A stretch of DNA of 37,677 bases from an uncultured Mucilaginibacter sp. (GTDB lineage Bacteria > Bacteroidota > Bacteroidia > Sphingobacteriales > Sphingobacteriaceae), in the NCBI RefSeq assembly GCF_946479965.1, contig NZ_CAMLHX010000038.1, positions 1 to 37,677 of the forward strand. Reading direction: 5' to 3'. A model generated the notes under the pieces. That model was not told the DNA's origin, did not search any database, and was given only the letters and a program-made list of their open reading frames with translations. Numbering within the stretch: position 1 is the stretch's first letter; the number at the start of each line of letters is the position of its first letter. Made by a program: the position numbers and the translations under genes. Below are positions 34,844-37,677 of this stretch, piece by piece.

Positions 34844-35455
34844 ATGACTGCCACTACTCTTGATAAACTGAAACGCTTAACTCAACTAAGCAAAGGCTAT
34901 AAAGCATTTCTGTATGACTGTGATGGTACACTGGCAGATAATATGCCCGCCCACAAAGAAACCTATCTAAAAGTAGCATTAAGTAAGGGCCATGTTATCA
35001 GTGGCGATATTGTTGATGAATTAGCCGGCTGGCCGGTTATAGACGTTATAAACGAAATGAACGTCAGATTCGGAACTGATTTTGACGCTGTTGAATTTAA
35101 GGATCTGAAATATCAACTCTTCCTAAACGAGTATGTAGCACTTACCAAGCCAATAGAATTTGTTGCAGAACATTTGAAAGCTCACGCAGGTAAGGTTAAG
35201 ATAGGAGTGGTGTCAGGCAGTGGCCGCCAGGCTGTTGAAAAAACGTTGCAGGTGTTGGGAATAATTGATCTGATTGACGTTATAGTATGTGCCGGCGAAA
35301 CCGAAAAAGGTAAGCCTCATCCAGATCCTTTTTTAGCTGCTGCTAACAAGTTAAATATATCCCCCCAAGACTGCCTGGTTTTTGAAGATGGTGCTGCCGG
35401 AGAAGAAGCTGCAGACCGTGCCGGTATGCAATGCATACGAATTGACAAATTGTAA
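34844..35455 (+). CDS. HAD-family hydrolase, beta-phosphoglucomutase-like
   Basis: A 203-residue haloacid-dehalogenase phosphatase. Motif I is FLYDCDGTLADN with nucleophile D25 and D27; an alpha-helical C1 cap at ~35-100 follows. Motif II is GVVSGSGR, motif III is the Lys in EKGKPHPDPF, and motif IV is VFEDGAAGEEAA. The cap type and FEDGAAG stretch place it in the beta-phosphoglucomutase/phosphatase group. I start at ATG 34844 (an upstream in-frame TTG adds three residues). It is cytoplasmic, separated from the epimerase by a terminator. It may remove phosphate from a sugar phosphate; substrate unknown. Confidence 0.87.
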   Translation: MTATTLDKLKRLTQLSKGYKAFLYDCDGTLADNMPAHKETYLKVALSKGHVISGDIVDELAGWPVIDVINEMNVRFGTDFDAVEFKDLKYQLFLNEYVALTKPIEFVAEHLKAHAGKVKIGVVSGSGRQAVEKTLQVLGIIDLIDVIVCAGETEKGKPHPDPFLAAANKLNISPQDCLVFEDGAAGEEAADRAGMQCIRIDKL

Positions 35456-35516
35456 ATCTGTAGTAAAACAACACTAAGAAATTAGTTTGTAAAATGGCGT
35501 AACCAATTGGTGGTCA

Positions 35517-35599
35517 ACTATTTCGTTTGCGTAAAAATTCCTTCTTTTCAACTTTTTAACTATTTCGTTTGCGTAAATTTTCTATATCGTTTGCGTAAA
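35517..35599 (+). repeat. Three copies of CGTTTGCGTAAA
   Basis: CGTTTGCGTAAA occurs exactly at 35524, 35566 and 35588, each preceded by CTATTT or CTATAT; the first two share ACTATTTCGTTTGCGTAAA. Spacings of 42 and 22 bp are near four and two helical turns. No gene is seen between 35456 and 36013. Confidence 0.8.
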
Positions 35600-35633
35600 T
35601 ATTTAAGCCACTTCGGACGCCTCTTTAAACATT

Positions 35634-35750
35634 TGTGATATAATTTTGGTGATATGTGATAGTGCAAGCGAAGCATCCGCCGCAAATTAGCGACGGTAAT
35701 TTAAGCGGATTATCACTATAAATTATAGACCAATAAATCACTCTGTGATA
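35634..35750. repeat. GTGATA / TATCAC word cluster
   Basis: GTGATA at 35635, 35649, 35656 and 35745, and inverted TATCAC at 35711 and ATCAC at 35737; ATCAC-TCT-GTGAT at 35737-35749 is a small hairpin. It resembles elements A and B in style (short words plus inverted copies), but the spacing is not the same and no shared backbone was found. A short palindrome TGTCCAGGACA at 35955-35965 lies closer to the receptor gene. Confidence 0.5.
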
Positions 35751-36013
35751 TTTTAATTTTTATCTCATTTCGAATACGTTGCTTAAAGCTAATGCGCTGC
35801 ATATGCAAGCTGCTGTGTAGCCACGATATGTTTTACGGTATTGAAATAAAACAGAGTTGTTATAATTAAATTATTAGTAACCTAAATATAAATTAAACCC
35901 AGTAACCAACTAAATGACAAAAAAAGAGACATAATAACCTGCTAATTAGTCGCGTGTCCAGGACAGGTGGCGATTTTAAATTATAATGAATCTTAAATAG
36001 TAAAACTAATTAT

Positions 36014-37677
36014 ATGAGCAAACTTCAACTTTTTAATAATGTAAGGTGGTGGAAAACAATATGCCTGATCGCAATGATCAGCTTGGTTTCTGCTGCTGCT
36101 TTTGCGCAAGGTATCACGGTTAAAGGCCGTGTTATGGACGACAAAGGCGAACCGCTTGTTGGCGCAACAATTAAAGCCACGGGCACACAGAATGCCGTTA
36201 CTGCTGATGCTAGTGGTAACTTTTCACTTACGGTGCCGACTGGTACAGCAACTGTAACTGTAACCTTTATCGGATACGTAGACGCTGTAAAACCGGTTTC
36301 TTCTGCTAATCCTAACCTTGGTACTATAACATTAGCAGCCAATTCGCGCGACTTAAACGAAGTTGTGGTTATTGGTTACGGTACCGCTAAAAGAACTGAT
36401 GTAACGGGTACTGTAACAAGCGTTGACGCTAAAACATTACAGGAAATACCTTCATCAAGTGTTGTTAACCAATTACAGGGCCGCGTTGCGGGTTTAGATG
36501 TTGTTGGTGGTGCAATCAGAATACGTGGTACCCGTACAATAGGTAACCCTGGTGCTGACGGACCGCTGATTGTAGTAGACGGTGTACCGTACTATGGTGG
36601 CCTTGGTGACATTAACCCTAATGATATTAAGTCAGTAGACGTATTGAAAGGTGCGTCATCAACTGCTATCTACGGTTCTCGTGGTTCAGGTGGTGTAATT
36701 TTGATCACTACCAACAGAGGGCGTGTGGGCAGAACCCAAACAGCTTATGATGCTTATGTAGGTTTATCAAGATTAGAGGGAAAACTTAAAACGCTTGATG
36801 CTAAAGGATATGTTCAGCTTAAAGCTGACGCGTTAGAAGGTTCCATTCTTCAAGCCAATGGTAACGCTCAATCTTATGGTTTAACTCCAATTGAAACACA
36901 AGCTTTGGCCGATGGTAAAAATGTGGATTGGGTGAACGAGATAGTGAAACAACAGGTGATTTTTGATCAAACGTTGCGCATTTCAAGCGGAACGGAAAAG
37001 ACCCAGTTTAACACACAATTAGGTTATCGTACCACTCAAAACGGTAGTTTGCAACCCGGTAACAAAAACGGACGTGTTACCATGAACATCAACATTGACC
37101 ACCAGGTAAATAAATATATTAAGTTTGGTGTTCAAACCCGTAATACCTTGAATATGAACAATAACTCTGGTGGTAATGAAATGGGTAATGCCCAATGGAT
37201 GAGCCCCCTTGCCTATGTTTATAACCCGGACGGTACGCTTAATTTAAGGCCGATTGAGGGGCAATTAGATGCGGCAACTGCCAACCCTTTGTTGCGTTCA
37301 TCATTACCTAGTGCTTATTATAATTACGACAGGGGCTGGCAAAGCGATAATATTGTTTACGCTGAACTTAAGCCTGTTGACCATTTAACTTACAGGTATA
37401 CTATCAATTATAACTACGGTCAATCAACCGGAAACAATTATAGTGGTATTAATGGCGTTGGTATAGTAAACATTGCTTCAACATCAGCAAGCACCAGTAA
37501 CAACACATCATACCGTGTGGCGCAGGAGCATAATTTAACCTATGCCAATACTTTTGGTAAACACAACATTACAGCTACAGGTGTATTCACCGCAGAAAGA
37601 GGACATAACGAAGGTTCAAGCTTTAGCGGGATAGGTATTCCTTCTGATGCAATCAGAAACGCCAATATCGGTGGGCT
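36014..37677 (+). CDS. SusC/RagA-family TonB-linked receptor (5' part, runs off the window)
   Basis: Open from ATG 36014 to the window edge (554 codons), so truncated by the window, not by mutation. Signal peptide 1-31 (SAAAFA-Q). The CarboxypepD_reg domain at ~33-110 (ITVKGRVMDDKGEPLVGATI) is followed by NEVVVIGYGTAKRTDVTG. The plug carries LQGRVAGLDV, IRIRGTRTIGNPG, PLIVVDGVPYYGG and STAIYGSRGSGGVILITTNRG; the barrel then starts. A SusD gene is expected just beyond the edge. It is clearly different from the SusC at 24980-28288, so it probably opens a second utilisation locus with its own substrate. Confidence 0.95.
   Translation, partial: MSKLQLFNNVRWWKTICLIAMISLVSAAAFAQGITVKGRVMDDKGEPLVGATIKATGTQNAVTADASGNFSLTVPTGTATVTVTFIGYVDAVKPVSSANPNLGTITLAANSRDLNEVVVIGYGTAKRTDVTGTVTSVDAKTLQEIPSSSVVNQLQGRVAGLDVVGGAIRIRGTRTIGNPGADGPLIVVDGVPYYGGLGDINPNDIKSVDVLKGASSTAIYGSRGSGGVILITTNRGRVGRTQTAYDAYVGLSRLEGKLKTLDAKGYVQLKADALEGSILQANGNAQSYGLTPIETQALADGKNVDWVNEIVKQQVIFDQTLRISSGTEKTQFNTQLGYRTTQNGSLQPGNKNGRVTMNINIDHQVNKYIKFGVQTRNTLNMNNNSGGNEMGNAQWMSPLAYVYNPDGTLNLRPIEGQLDAATANPLLRSSLPSAYYNYDRGWQSDNIVYAELKPVDHLTYRYTINYNYGQSTGNNYSGINGVGIVNIASTSASTSNNTSYRVAQEHNLTYANTFGKHNITATGVFTAERGHNEGSSFSGIGIPSDAIRNANIGG

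Noticed and set aside
35517..35599. CRISPR-like array of CGTTTGCGTAAA
   Set aside because: Only three 12-bp copies with unequal spacing and no cas genes.

Overview
The window looks like a chromosomal segment of a Bacteroidota member, most likely family Sphingobacteriaceae (Mucilaginibacter/Pedobacter type). The reasons are the SusC/SusD pair and other TonB-dependent receptors, Bacteroidota-style -7 boxes (TAnnTTTG), lipoproteins with short lipoboxes, a GG-leader peptide of the Bacteroidetes type, and a DUF6515-like Gly-rich secreted protein. The genus is inferred from general resemblance only.

Layout. 1-4.0 kb: the 3' end of a PQQ-type sugar (sorbosone-like) dehydrogenase, a secreted unknown, a histidine phosphatase, an intergenic repeat element (element A), a Gly-rich secreted protein and an exported YciI protein. 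4.1-8.6 kb: a TonB-dependent receptor and a beta-helix lipoprotein behind a promoter with an 11-bp-period TTAAC repeat. 8.6-14.5 kb: an MG2/plug surface protein, a GlxA-type regulator divergent from a DoxX/RibD_C pair, small unknown proteins and tRNA-Arg(CCG). 14.6-17.2 kb: an mhqO/mhqD-like dioxygenase-esterase pair, a second intergenic repeat element (element B), a Crp/Fnr regulator and a REP-type palindrome. 17.2-24.3 kb: a sugar-acid locus with exported Gfo/Idh/MocA oxidoreductase, exported galactonate-dehydratase-like enolase, exported RraA-type aldolase, and a divergent AraC regulator plus gluconokinase-like FGGY kinase. The divergent promoter region holds a cassette with an orphan Cys-rich peptide between two identical 110-bp repeats. 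24.3-35.5 kb: an arabinan/arabinoxylan-type polysaccharide utilisation locus (SusC, SusD, GH43, GH51, aldose 1-epimerase, HAD hydrolase). 35.5 kb to end: a repeat-rich intergenic stretch and a second SusC-like receptor running off the window.

How it fits together. Much of the right half takes up and processes plant pentose-rich polysaccharide and sugar acids: SusC/D import, GH43/GH51 release of arabinose, mutarotation, and nearby oxidative sugar-acid enzymes carrying export signals.

The most unusual signal is the pair of ~200-bp intergenic elements A (1826-2026) and B (16173-16373). Read in matching orientation they keep the same geometry and a shared backbone (17 of 19 bases identical, exactly 105 bp from the leading inverted word in both), while every copy of the short repeated word differs between them: TGAAAC in A, GCAACA in B. 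That concerted word swap on a conserved scaffold suggests a family of elements, each read by its own DNA-binding protein. I cannot name the family from sequence alone.
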